Source: Onthophagus taurus (taxonomy: Eukaryota > Arthropoda > Insecta > Coleoptera > Scarabaeidae). Taken from it: DNA of 64,000 nucleotides. Under the pieces are notes generated by a model. It saw only the letters and a list, made by a program, of their open reading frames with translations, was not told the origin of the DNA and searched no databases. The stretch lies in the NCBI RefSeq assembly GCF_036711975.1, contig NW_027248940.1, forward strand, positions 930,001-994,000. The letters run 5' to 3'. Shown one piece after another: positions 50,901-64,000 of this stretch; positions within the stretch are counted from its first letter, which is position 1; each line of letters starts with the position of its first letter. Position numbers and translations under genes: made by a program.

Positions 50901-52617
50901 AACGAAAGCCGATACAATAAAAAGCTCCTCTTTATTTTCGATTTTAAATTTAATTCTGCATCGAAAAGAAAGAATAACATTTTTTTATATCGCCATTAGT
51001 TCTTGAGATATTTCCTCCGACAATCGTCGATTTAACGAAAATCTTCGGAATTAATTGATTTAAAAGGGAATATCTCAAAAACGAAAGCCGATACAATAAA
51101 AAGTTCCTCTTTATTTTCGATTTTAAATTTAATTCTGCATCGAAAAGAAAGAATAACATTTTTTTACATCGCCATTAGTTCTTGAGATATTTCGTCCGAC
51201 AATCATCGATTTAACGAAAATCTTTGGAATTAATTGATTTAAAAGGGAATATCTCAAAAACGAAAGCCGATACAATAAAAAGTTCCTCTTAATTTTGGAT
51301 TTTAAATTTAATTCTGAATCGAAAAGGAATAACAACAATTTTATATTTCCATTAGTTCTTGAGATATTTCCTCCGACAGTCAATGATTTAACGAAAATCT
51401 TCGGAATTAATGGATTTGGAATTGAATATCTCAAAAGCGAAAGCCGATACAATAAAAACATCCTCTTAATTTTCGATTTTAAATTTAATTTTGAATCGAA
51501 AAGGAATAACTACAATTTTATATCTCCATTAGTTCTTGAGATATTTCCTCCGACAGTCATTGATTTAACGAAAATCTTGGGAATTAATTGATTTAAAAGG
51601 GAATATCTCAAAAACGAAAATCGATACAATAAAAAGTTCCTCTTTATTTTCGATTTTAAATTTAATTCTGAATCGAAAAGGAATAATAAAATTTTTTATA
51701 TCTCCTTTAGTTCTTACGATATTTCCTCCGACAATCATCGATTTAACGAAAATCTTCGGAATTAATTGATTTAAAAGGGAATATCTCAAAAACAAAAGCC
51801 GATACAATAAAAAGTTCCTCTTAATTTTCGATTTTAAATTTAATTCTGAATCGAAAAGGAATAATAACAATTTTATATCTCCATTAGTTCTTGAGATATT
51901 TCCTCCGACAGTCAATGATTTTACGAAAATCTTCGGAATTAATTGATTTAAAAGGGAATATCTCAACAACGAAAGCCGATACAATAAAAAGTTCCTCTTT
52001 ATTTTCGATTTTAAATTTAATTCTGCATCGAAAAGAAAGAATAACATTTTTTTATATCGCCATTAGTTCTTGACATATTTCCTCCGACAATCATCGATTT
52101 AACGAAAATCTTGGGAATTAATTGATTTAAAAGGGAATATCTCAAAAACGAAAGCCGATACAATAAAAAGTTCCTCTTTATTTTCGATTTTAAATTTAAT
52201 TCTGAATCGAAACGGAATAACAGCATTTTTATATCTCCATTAGTTCTTGAGATATTTCCTCCGACAGTCAATGATTTTACGAAAATCTTCGGAATTAATT
52301 GATTTAAAAGGGAATATCTCAACAACGAAAGCCGATACAATAAAAAGTTCCTCTTTATTTTCGATTTTAAATTTAATTCAGCATCGAAAAGAAAGAATAA
52401 CATTTTTTTATATCTCCATTAATTCTTGAGATATTTCCTCCGACAGTAAATGATTTAACGAAAATCTTGGGAATTAATTGATTTAAAAGGGAATATCTCA
52501 AAAACGAAAGCCGATACAATAAAAAGTTCCTCTTTATTTTCGATTTTAAATTTAATTCTGAATCGAAAAGGAATAACAACAATTTTATATCTACATTAGT
52601 TCTTGAGATATTTTCAA
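47980..52617. repeat. 178-bp satellite array with higher-order repeat
   Basis: About 26 tandem monomers of roughly 178-180 bp, each with GATTTAAAAGGGAATATCTC, GAAAGCCGATACAATAAAAA, TCGATTTTAAATTTAATTCT and CTTGAGATATTTCCTCCGAC. Monomers at 48.0-48.7 kb and 52.1-52.6 kb vary individually. From about 48,690 to about 52,070 they repeat as a block of 8 monomers (1425 bp), because landmarks at 48715, 50140 and 51565 recur exactly 1425 bp apart. Open frames in the array are by-products of the repeat. Confidence 0.95.
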
Positions 52618-52923
52618 ACTTAATCACCACGATTATCGACCTGGAGAGTTGTACTCAAAAAAATCATAATGATTAAATTTGATGATTTGAAAAAATGATT
52701 TTCATCACATTAAATGTTTATAAAATTTTCTTCAAAATGCTTCTTACTTCATCGCAATATCTCAATTGGTTATTAAAATACGATTATTTTAAATTCGACG
52801 TTTTCAATCATGATTATCGAGGTGTAAAGTTAAATTAAAAACAACCATATTTTTTCTTACAAATTTAATAATAAAGTTTTTTTCATATCTTAAGAATTAA
52901 ATAGACAGGATTGCTAGTAATAT

Positions 52924-55900
52924 TTAAAAAATTTGAGTTCTATTCGTATAAAAAGGCGCCAACAAATCCAGGGGTAAAGGAAATATAATTGTTGAATTTT
53001 TTTCCGCGGAGATGTTGTTTAATGTTTGTAAATATCTTAGCTAAAAAATATAAACAAAATCTGTTATGTATAATACTATACATATATATAATTAAAAATT
53101 ACCTGTAAAGCCGCAGGGCTTTCATTTATAACATCGGAAGCTTCTTTTAAAGCTCTGGAAGCTTTCATTTCACCTTCAGCGGCGATAACTTTCGCTCGAG
53201 CCTCCCTCGATGCCTCAGCCTCAGCCGCCATCGCTCTTTGTAGTTGTTGAGGCAAACTCACATCTTTACTAATTTCATTATTAAATTTATTATTTTATTT
53301 ATTGCTTCGAAACGTGTTTAATGACTTACATTTCAACTCTTTCCACTTTAACACCCCATGGTTCAGTGGCAACATCTAACGAGGTCTGCATCGCGTGAGA
53401 AATCGCTTCTCTATCTGATAATATTTCCGCTAAGCTTCTTGTTCCTAAAATATTTCTTAAAGTTGTCATTGCTAGTAGTCTCGTTGAATTACTGAAAATA
53501 AAGTTTTTATTAAAATCAAAAATAAATAAATAATTAAGAAGACTTTACCTGTAATTGGTAACTTTAACTACGGCGTTTAATGGGTCTTGAATTCTATAAT
53601 AAACGGCAGCATCAACTGTTACGGTTACTGAGTCTTTTGTTAAAGCCTAAAAATTAATAAATAATATATATAAAATTAAAATTAAGTTATTTTAAAAAGT
53701 GTTGTTAATAAAAGTTGTTTATAATGGAATTCTAAACAAGTATTGTTTATAAAATAATTCGATACGATCAATAATTATTGAGATAATCACAAAAATATTG
53801 ACTTTTATACTAGTATACAGAGCCACCTGGTGGAGATATCAAAAATTCTTATTAAAATAATCGATTTTAAATTAAATTCTAAATAGATTTTGTATGAAAC
53901 ATTTTTTGATAAAAATGCCTGATTTATCGCGAAATTAACGCACCGTACTATTCAGTGGGAAATTAAAACTGTGCCATTTTAAAAAATGTTATTAATAAAA
54001 GTTGTGCGTAATCGAATTCTCAACAAGTATTGTGTATAAAATAATTCGATACGATCAATAATTATTGAGATAATCTCTAAAATATTGATTTTTATACTAG
54101 TATACAGTGCCCCCTGGTGGAGATATCAAAAATTCTTATTAAAATAATCGATTTTAAATTAAATTCTAAATAGATTTTGTATGAAACATTTTTTGATAAA
54201 AATGCCTTATTTATCGCGAAATTAACGTACCGTACTATTCAGTGGGAAATTAAAATTGTGTTATTTTAAAAAATATCATTAATAAAAGTTATGCGTAATC
54301 TAATTCTCAACAAGTATTGTGTATAAAATAATTCGATACGATCAATAATTATTGAGATAATCTCTAAAATATTGACTTTTATACTAGTACACAGAGCCCT
54401 CTGGTGGAGATATTAAAAATTCTTATTAAAATAATCGATTTTAAATTAAATTTTAAATAGATTTTGTATGAAACATTTTTTGATAAAAATGCCTGATTTA
54501 TCGCGAAATTAACGCACCGTACTGTTCAGTGGGAAATTAAAACTGTGTTATTTTAAAAAATGTCATTAATAAAAGTTGTGCGTAATCTAATTCTCAACAA
54601 ATATTGTTTATAAAATAATTCGATACGATCAATAATTATTGAGATAATCACAAAAATATTGACTTTTATACTAGTATACAGAGCCACCTGGTGGAGATAT
54701 CAAAAATTCTTATTAAAATAATCGATTTTAAATTAAATTCCAAATAGATTTTGTATGAAACATTTTTTGATAAAAATGCCTGATTTATCGCGAAATTAAC
54801 GCACCGTACTGTTCAGTGGGAAATTAAAACTGTGTTATTTAAAAAAATGTTATTAATAAAAGTTGTGCGTAATCTAATTCTCAACAAATATTTTTTATAA
54901 AATAATTCGACACGATCAATAATTATTGAGATAATCACAAAAATATTGACTTTTATACTAGTATACAGAGTCCCCTGGTGGAGATATCAAAAATTCTTAT
55001 TAAAACAATCGATTTTAAATTAAATTCTAAATAGATTTTGTATGAAACATTTTTTGATAAAAATGCCTGATTTATCGCGAAATTAACGCACCGTACTGTT
55101 CAGTGGGAAATTAAAACTGTTATTTTAAAAAATGTTATTAATAAAAGTTGTGCGTAATCTAATTCTCACCAAGTATTGTTTATAAAATAATTTGGTATGA
55201 TCAATAATTATTGAGATAATCACAAAAATATTGACTTTTATACTAGTATACAGAGCCACCTGGTGGAGATATCAAAAATTCTTATTAAAATAATCGATTT
55301 TAAATTAAATTCCAAATAGATTTTGTATGAAACATTTTTTGATAAAAATGCCTGATTTATCGCGAAATTAACGCACCGTACTGTTCAGTGGGAAATTAAA
55401 ACTGTGTTATTTAAAAAAATGTTATTAATAAAAGTTGTGCGTAATCTAATTCTCAACAAATATTTTTTATAAAATAATTCGACACGATCAATAATTATTG
55501 AGATAATCACAAAAATATTGACTTTTATACTAGTATACAGAGTCCCCTGGTGGAGATATCAAAAATTCTTATTAAAACAATCGATTTTAAATTAAATTCT
55601 AAATAGATTTTGTATGAAACATTTTTTGATAAAAATGCCTGATTTATCGCGAAATTAACGCACCGTACTGTTCAGTGGGAAATTAAAACTGTGTTATTTA
55701 AAAAAATGTTATTAATAAAAGTTGTGCGTAATCTAATTCTCAACAAATATTTTTTATAAAATAATTCGACACGATCAATAATTATTGAGATAATCACAAA
55801 AATATTGACTTTTATACTAGTATACAGAGTCCCCTGGTGGAGATATCAAAAATTCTTATTAAAACAATCGATTTTAAATTAAATTCTAAATAGATTTTGT

Positions 55901-58900
55901 ATGAAACATTTTTTGATAAAAATGCCTGATTTATCGCGAAATTAACGCACCGTACTGTTCAGTGGGAAATTAAAACTGTTATTTTAAAAAATGTTATTAA
56001 TAAAAGTTGTGCGTAATCTAATTCTCACCAAGTATTGTTTATAAAATAATTTGGTATGATCAATAATTATTGAGATAATCACAAAAATATTGACTTTTAT
56101 ACTAGTATACAGAGCCCCCTGGTGGAGATATCAAAAATTCTTATTAAAATAATCGATTTTAAATTAAATTCTAAATAGATTTTGTATGAAACATTTTTTG
56201 ATAAAAATGCCTGAATTATCGCGAAATTAACGCACCGTACTGTTCAGTGGGAAATTAAAACTGTGTTATTTAAAAAAATGTTATTAATAAAAGTTGTGCG
56301 TAATCTAATTCTTAACAGGTATTGTGTATAAAATAATTCGATACGATCAATAATTATTGAGATAATCACAAAAATATTGACTTTTATACTAGTATACAGA
56401 GCCCCCTGGTGGAGATATCAAAAATTCTTATTAAAATAATCGATTTTAAATTAAATTCTAAATAGATTTTGTATGAAACATTTTTTGATAAAAATGCCTG
56501 ATTTATCGCGGAATTAACGCACCGTACTATTCAGTGGGAAATTAAAACTGTGTTATTTTAAAAAATGTTATTAATAAAAGTTGTGCGTAATCTAATTCTT
56601 ACCAAGTATTGTTTATAAAATAATTCGATACGATCTATAATTATTGAGATAATCACAGAAATATTGACTCTTATACTAGTATACAGAGCCACCTGGTGGA
56701 GATATCAAAAATTCTTATTAAAATAATCGATTTTAAATTAAATTCTAAATAGATTTTGTATGAAACATTTTTTGATAAAAATGCCTTATTTATCGCGAAA
56801 TTAACGCACCGTACTGTTCAGTGGGAAATTAAAACTGTGTTATTTAAAAAAATGTTATTAATAAAAGTTGTGCGTAATCTAATTCTCAACAAATATATTT
56901 TATAAAATAATTCGACACGATTAATAATTATTGAGATAATCACAAAAATATTGACTTTTATACTAGTATACAGAGCTCCCTGGTGGAGATATCAAAAATT
57001 CTTATTAAAATAATCGATTTTAAATTAAATTCTAAATAGATTTTGTATAAAACATTTTTTGATAAAAATGCCTTATTTATCGCGAAATTAACGCACAGTA
57101 CTGTTCAGTGGGAAATTAAAACTGTGTTATTTTAAAAAATGTCATTAATAAAAGATGTGCGTAATCTAATTCTCAACAAATATTTTTTATAAAATAATTC
57201 GACACGATCAATAATTATTGAGATAATCACAAAAATATTGACTTTTATACTAGTATACAGAGCCCCCTGGTGGAGATATCAAAAATTCTTATTAAAATAA
57301 TCGATTTTAAATTAAATTCTAAATAGATTTTGTATGAAACATTTTTTGATAAATATGCCTTATTTATCGCGAAATTAACGCACCGTACTGTTCAGTGGGA
57401 AATTAAAACTGTGTTATTTTAAAAAATGTCATTAATAAAAGTTGTGCGTAATCTAATTCTCAACAAATATTTTTTATAAAATAATTCGACACGATCAATA
57501 ATTATTGAGATAATCACAAAAATATTGACTTTTATACTAGTATACAGAGCCCCCTGGTGGAGATATCAAAAATTCTTATTAAAATAATCGATTTTAAATT
57601 AAATTCTAAATAGATTTTGTATGAAACATTTTTTGATAAATATGCCTTATTTATCGCGAAATTAACGCACCGTACTGTTCAGTGGGAAATTAAAACTGTG
57701 TTATTTTAAAAAATGTCATTAATAAAAGTTGTGCGTAATCTAATTCTCAACAAATATTTTTTATAAAATAATTCGACACGATCAATAATTATTGAGATAA
57801 TCACAAAAATATTGACTTTTATACTAGTATACAGAGCCCCCTGGTGGAGATATCAAAAATTCTTATTAAAATAATCGATTTTAAATTAAATTCTAAATAG
57901 ATTTTGTATGAAACATTTTTTGATGAAAATGCCTGATTTATCGCGAAATTAACGCACCGTACTGTTCAGTGGGAAATTAAAACTGTGTTATTTTAAAAAA
58001 TGTCATAAATAAAAGTTGTGCGGAATCTAATTCTCAACAAATATTTTTTATAAAATAATTCGACACGATCAATAATTATTGAGATAATCACAAAAATATT
58101 GACTTTTATACTAGTATACAGAGCCCCCTGGTGGAGATATCAAAAATTCTTATTAAAATAATCGATTTTAAATTAAATTCTAAATAGATTTTGTATGAAA
58201 CATTTTTTGATAAAAATGCCTGAATTATCTCGAAATTAACGCACCGTACTGTTCAGTGGGAAATTAAAACTGTGTTATTTAAAAAAATGTTATTAATAAA
58301 AGTTGTGCGTAATCTAATTCTCACCAAGTATTGTTTATAAAATAATTCGATACGATCAATAATTATTGAGATAATCACAAAAATATTGACTTTTATACTA
58401 GTATACAGAGCCACCTGGTGGAGATATCAAAAATTCTTATTAAAATAATCGATTTTAAATTAAATTCTAAATAGATTTTGTATGAAATATTTTTTGATGA
58501 AAATGCCTGATTTATCGCGAAATTAACGCACCGTACTGTTCAGTGGGAAATTAAAACTGTGTTATTTTAAAAAATGTTATTAATAAAAGTTGTGCGTAAT
58601 CTAATTCTTAACAAGTATTGTGTATAAAATAATTCGATACGATCAATAATTATTGAGATAATCTCTAAAATATTGACTTTTACACTAGTACACAGAGCCC
58701 CCTGGTGGAGATATCAAAAATTCTTTTTAAAATAATCGATTTTAAATTAAATTCTAAATAGAATTTGTATGAAACATTTTTTGATAAAAATGCCTGAATT
58801 ATCTCGAAATTAACCCACCGTACTGTTCAGTGGGAAATTAAAACTGTGTTATTTTAAAAAATGTTATTAATAAAAGTTGTGCGTAATCTAATTCTTAACA

Positions 58901-61900
58901 AGTATTGTGTATAAAATAATTCGATACGATCAATAATTATTGAGATAATCTCTAAAATATTGACTTTTATACTAGTATACAGCGCCACCTTGTGGAGATA
59001 TCAAAAATTCTTATTAAAATAATCGATTTTAAATTAAATTCTAAATAGATTTTGTATGAAACATTTTTTGATAAAAATGCCTGAATTATCTCGAAATTAA
59101 CGCACCGTACTGTTCAGTGGGAAATTAAAACTGTGTTATTTTAAAAAATGTTATTAATAAAAGTTGTGCATAATCTAATTCTCAACAAATATTTTTTATA
59201 AAATAATTCGACACGATTAATAATTATTGAGATGATCACAAAAATATTGACTTTTATACTAGTATACAGAGCTCCCTGGTGGAGATATCAAAAATTCTTT
59301 TTAAAATAATTGATTTTAAATTAAATTCTAAATAGATTTTGTATGAAACATTTTTTGATAAAAATGCTTTATATTTTAGCGAAATTAACGCACCGTACTG
59401 TTCAGTGGGAAATTAAAACTGTGTTATTTAAAAAAATGTTATTAATAAAAGTTGTGCGTAATCTAATTCTCACCAAGTATTGTTTATAAAATAATTCGAT
59501 ACGATCAGTAATTATTGAGATAATCACAAAAATATTGACTTTTATACTAGTATACAGAGCCACCTGGTGGAGATATCAAAAATTCTTATTAAAATAATCG
59601 ATTTTAAATTAAATTCTAAATAGAATTTGTATGAAACATTTTTTGATAAAAATGCCTGAATTATCTCGAAATTAACCCACCGTACTGTTCAGTGGGAAAT
59701 TAAAACTGTGTTATTTTAAAAAATGTTATTAATAAAAGTTGTGCGTAATCTAATTCTTAACAAGTATTGTGTATAAAATAATTCGATGCGATCAATAATT
59801 ATTGAGATAATCTCTAAAATATTGACTTTTATACTAGTATACAGAGCCACCTGGTGGAGATATCAAAAATTCTTATTAAAATAATCGATTTTAAATTAAA
59901 TTCTAAATAGATTTTGTATGAAACATTTTTTGATAAAAATGCTTTATATTTTAGCGAAATTAACGCACCGTACTGTTCAGTGGGAAATTAAAACTGTGTT
60001 ATTTAAAAAAATGTTATTAATAAAAGTTGTGCGTAATCTAATTCTCACCAAGTATTGTTTATAAAATAATTCGATACGATCAGTAATTATTGAGATAATC
60101 ACAAAAATATTGACTTTTATACTAGTATACAGAGCCACCTGGTGGAGATATCAAAAATTCTTATTAAAATAATCGATTTTAAATTAAATTCTAAATAGAA
60201 TTTGTATGAAACATTTTTTGATAAAAATGCCTGAATTATCTCGAAATTAACACACCGTACTGTTCAGTGGGAAATTAAAACTGTGTTATTTTAAAAAATG
60301 TTATTAATAAAAGTTGTGCGTAATCTAATTCTTAACAAGTATTGTGTATAAAATAATTCGATACGATCAATAATTATTGAGATAATCTCTAAAATATTGA
60401 CTTTTATACTAGTATACAGAGCCCTCTGGTGGAGATATCAAAATTTTTTATTAAAATAATCGATTTTAAATTAAATTCTAAATAAATTTTGTATGAAACA
60501 TTTTTTGATAAAAATGCTTTATATTTTAGCGAAATTAACGCACCGTACTGTTCAGTGGGAAATTAAAACTGTGTTATTTTAAAAAATATCATTAATAAAA
60601 GTTTTGCGTAATCTAATTCTCAACAAATATTTTTTATAAAATAATTCGACACGATCAATAATTATTGAGATAATCACAAAAATATTGACTTTTATACTAG
60701 TATACAGAGCCCCCTGGTGGAGATATCAAAAATTCTTATTAAAATAATCGATTTTAAATTAAATTCTAAATAGATTTTGTATGAAACATTTTTTGATAAA
60801 AATGCCTTATTTATCGCGAAATTAACGCACCGTACTGTTCAGTGGGAAATTAAAACTGTGTTATTTTAAAAAATGTTATTAATAAAAGTTGTGCGCAATC
60901 TAATTCTCAACAAGTATTGTGTATAAAATAATTCGATACGATCAATAATTATTGAGATAATCACAAAAATATTGACTTTTATACTAGTATACAGAGCCCT
61001 CTGGTGGAGATATCAAAATATTTTATTAAAATAATCGATTTTAAATTAAATTCTAAATAAATTTTGTATGAAACATTTTTTGATAAAAATGCCTGAATTA
61101 TCTCGAAATTTTAAGGCACCGTACTGTTCAGTGGGAAATTAAAACTGTGTTATTTAAAAAAATGTTATTAATAAAAGTTGTGCGTAATCTAATTCTCACC
61201 AAGTATTGTTTATAAAATAATTCGGTACGATCAATAATTATTGAGATAATCACTAAAATATTGACTTTTATACTAGTATACAGAGCCCCCTGGTGGGGAT
61301 ATCAAAAATTCTTATTAAAATAATCGATTTTAAATTAAATTCTAAATAGATTTTGTTTGAAACATTTTTTGATAAAAATGCCTGATTTATCGCGGAATTA
61401 ACGCACCGTACTGTTCAGTGGGAAGTTAAAATTGTGTTATTTTAAAAAATATCATTAATAAAAGTTGTGCTTAATCGAATTCTCAACAAGTATTGTGTAT
61501 AAAATAATTCGATACGATTAATAATTATTGAGATAATCACAAAAATATTGACTTTTATACTAGTATACAGAGCCCCCTGGTGGAGATATCAAAAATTCTT
61601 ATTAAAATAATCGATTTTAAATTAAATTATAAACAAATATTATAGGAAACATTTTTAGATAAAAAAATAATTTGATTTAAAATATAAATTAGCTTACTTC
61701 TTGAGGTGGAACATCAAAACTGACTGTTCTTAAATCGACTTTACAATAACTATCGACGCAAGGAAGAATGAAAAAAATTCCCGGACCCCGAGCTCCTCCA
61801 GTTCGAAGTCGTCCAAGACGAAAAATTACTGCTCTCTCATATTCTTGAACAACCTTTTATTAAAATAATTATTTTCTTAAATATATTAATAAAAAAAAAA

Positions 61901-62006
61901 GTTACCTTAAAACACCAAAACAATGAAAATGGTAACGTCAAAACCAAAATAACAATCGACCCGATCGTCGCAGCCAATTCCACGCATCCCATTGTGCTGG
62001 GTTCTT
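52924..62006 (-). CDS. Stomatin-like (Band 7/SPFH) protein, 5' end outside the window
   Basis: Exons (minus): 61906-62006, 61698-61853, 53549-53646, 53330-53491, 53103-53268 and 52924-53040. All joins are GT/AG and in phase, giving 265 codons here before the stop. First comes a hydrophobic hairpin ([20 protein letters not shown]). Then the SPFH/Band 7 domain: [60 protein letters not shown] and [20 protein letters not shown]. After that are the Ala/Glu helix ([20 protein letters not shown]) and the C-terminal [20 protein letters not shown]. Stomatins (MEC-2, STOML3) are palmitoylated, membrane-bound oligomers that bind cholesterol and modulate DEG/ENaC and other channels. The exon at 61906 begins mid-codon, so an upstream exon exists beyond 64 kb or in the array. 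The gene looks intact. Confidence 0.93.
53690..61640. repeat. 287-bp satellite filling a stomatin intron
   Basis: About 28 tandem copies, 286-288 bp apart. Landmarks in each: GAGCC(C/A)CCTGGTGGAGATATC, CTTATTAAAATAATCGATTT, GCACCGTACTGTTCAGTGGG and AATAATTCGA(T/C)ACGATCAAT. Blocks of two or three adjacent monomers recur (for example about 55117-55690 and 55976-56270 share ACCAAGTATTGTTTATAAAA with TTTGGTATGATC), so recent block duplication is likely. The array is confined between the exons ending at 53646 and starting at 61698. Confidence 0.95.
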
Positions 62007-62334
62007 CTATAAAATGAAAACCAATAAAAACGAATTAAATGAAAACACTCTAATTAAAACGTAGCTTCCACTTTTATGAAGAGAGTAACGTTAAATAGGC
62101 GTTTTCCGAGAAAAATCAAACAATTTTCCGAGAATGACTCCCCACCACTACCTCTCGCTGGTTTTTGCTTTGTATATAAAAAAGGAGTTGATCTAAATAT
62201 TTCAAGAATTTTAGTATACCGTGGTTCATAATTTTAAATTTATCGTGCTTTAATGTTTACGTTATTATATGCTTCGTATTATCCCGCACGCTTTTTAGCC
62301 GATCGATTAATAAGATATGTGAATTAACATAAGT
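62007..62334. other. Intron spacer between the stomatin exon and the 294-bp array
   Basis: Ordinary intron sequence with no assigned feature. It ends where the 294-bp array starts. Confidence 0.5.
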
Positions 62335-64000
62335 CGGATTTAAATTATATTTTAAACAAATTATATGCGAAACATTTTTCGATAAAAACAATAATTCGTA
62401 ACATACTGTTCAGAGGGAAATTAAAATTGAGTTTTATCATAAAATGGAATTAATAAAAGTTGTTTGTAATCTAATTCTTAATAAATATTGTTTATAAAAC
62501 AATTTGATACGATCAATAATTATTACGATAATCTCAAAAATATTAGTATACATAACGGTATAAAGCGCCACCTGGTAGAGATATCAGAAATATTTATTAA
62601 GATAATCGATTTTAAATTACATTATAAACAAATATTATATGAAACATTTTTTGATAAAAACTATAATTTGTTTTAAAATTGATTTATTACAAAAACGTAC
62701 TGTTCAGAGGGAAATTAAAATTTCGTTTTATCTCAAAATGGTATTAATAAAAGTTGTTTGTAATCTAATTCTTAATAAATATTGTTTATAAAAGAATTCG
62801 ATACGATCAATAATTATTATCATAATCTCAAAAATATTAATATATATAACAGTATAAAGCGCCACCTGGTAGAGATATCAGAAATATTAATTAAGATAAT
62901 CGATTTTAAATTACATTATAAACAAATATTGTATGAAACATTTTTTGATAAAAAGTATAATTTGTTTTAAAATTGATTTATTACAAAAACGTACTGTTCA
63001 GAGGGAAATTAAAATTTCGTTTTATCCGAAAATGGTATTAATAAAAGTTGTTTGTAATCTAATTCTTAATAAATATTGTTTATAAAAGAATTCGATACCA
63101 TCAATAATTATTATCATAATCTCAAAAATATTAATATATATAACAGTATAAAGCGCCACCTGGTAGAGATATCAGAAATATATATTAAGATAATCGATTT
63201 TAAATTACATTATAAACAAATATTATATGAAACATTTTTTGATAAATACTATAATTTGTTTTAAAATTGATTTATTACAAAAACGTACTGTTCAGAGGGA
63301 AATTAAAATTTCGTTTTATCCGAAAATGGTATTAATAAAAGTTGTTTGTAATCTAATTCTTAATAAATATTGTTTATAAAAGAATTCGATACGATCAATA
63401 ATTATTATCATAATCTCAAAAATATTAATATATATAACAGTATAAAGCGCCACCTGGTAGAGATATCAGAAATATTTATTAAGATAATCGATTTTAAATT
63501 ACATTATAAACAAACATTATATGAAACATTTTTTGATAAAAAGTATAATTTGTTTTAAAATTGATTTATTACAAAAACGTACTGTTCAGAGGGAAATTAA
63601 AATTTCGTTTTATCCGAAAATGGTATTAATAAAAGTTGTTTGTAATCTAATTCTTAATAAATATTGTTCATAAAAAAATGCGATACGATTAATAATTATT
63701 AGGATAATCTCAAAAATATTAATATATATAACAGTATAAAGCGCCACCTAGTAGAGATATCAGAAATATTTATTAAGATAATCGATTTTAAATTACATTA
63801 TAAACAAATATTATATGAAACATTTTTTGATAAAAAGTATAATTTGTTTTAAAATTGATTTATTACAAAAACGTACTGTTCAGAGGGAAATTAAAATTTC
63901 GTTTTATCCGAAAATGGTATTAATAAAAGTTATTTGTAATCTAATTCTTAATAAATATTGTTTATAAAAGAATTCGATACGATCAATAATTATTAGGATA
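62335..64000. repeat. 294-bp satellite, diverged subfamily, cut by the window end
   Basis: Between five and six copies at 294-bp spacing (for example landmarks at 62488, 62782, 63076 and 63370). It shares AACATTTTTTGATAAA, CGTACTGTTCAGAGGGAAAT, TCTAATTCTTAATAAATATT and GCGCCACCTGGTAGAGATAT with the 287-bp array but has its own fixed differences. It lies in the next intron 5' of the stomatin exon at 61906. The array continues past the window. Confidence 0.95.

Noticed and set aside
47980..52617. Many open frames of 60-160 codons on both strands in the satellite
   Set aside because: They recur with the monomer period, overlap on both strands and resemble no family; they result from the repeat having few stops.
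47980..61640. CRISPR-like arrays
   Set aside because: Repeats are contiguous 178- and 287-bp monomers with no spacers, in an insect genome.
62488..63558. Four 62-codon frames, 294 bp apart
   Set aside because: Each is the same part of the 294-bp satellite monomer; no sign of selection or a start context.

Overview
This window is nuclear DNA from an insect. It holds an intron-containing odorant receptor of the insect 7tm_6 family, a cullin-2 gene and a stomatin/Band 7 gene, all AT-rich with mostly short introns. They sit among P, piggyBac, mariner, Ty3/gypsy and non-LTR elements typical of insects. A beetle is plausible, but nothing in the sequence proves the order. Three host genes can be reconstructed exon by exon, all on the minus strand; most of the rest is mobile or satellite DNA.

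Layout: 0-6.5 kb is a nest of foldback MITEs and a decayed mariner-like element with inverted repeats of about 440 bp. 6.7-8.4 kb is the odorant receptor. 8.9-12.3 kb is a decayed minus-strand LINE split by a 1.55 kb DNA element. 12.6-13.4 kb is a candidate small spliced gene. 15.1-18.7 kb is a decayed P element with a THAP domain. 18.97-47.18 kb is Cul2, whose third intron is 25.8 kb long and packed with nested elements. These are a piggyBac; a gypsy-type LTR element with LTRs that read as identical; several mariner-like elements, one nested four deep; an element with inverted repeats that carries a ubiquitin-protease-like gene split by a LINE; LINE fragments; a hAT-like element with an 8-bp target duplication; and a piggyBac MITE.

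Upstream of Cul2, 48.0-52.6 kb is a 178-bp satellite with an 8-monomer (1425 bp) higher-order repeat. 52.9-62.0 kb is the stomatin gene. One of its introns is about 28 copies of a 287-bp satellite, and the next intron upstream begins a diverged 294-bp subfamily that runs off the window. Each 287-bp monomer has a motif close to the CTCF core, and a single copy of the same repeat lies in an odorant-receptor intron.

The working genes appear to be the odorant receptor (membrane chemosensor; last exon uncertain), Cul2 (scaffold of an Elongin/VHL-type ubiquitin ligase) and the stomatin-like protein (membrane scaffold). They show no functional link. The mobile-element genes are nearly all broken. 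The least damaged are the gypsy element (one stop codon seen) and the piggyBac transposase (one apparent one-base slip near its start). All calls come from reading the sequence; no database search was run.
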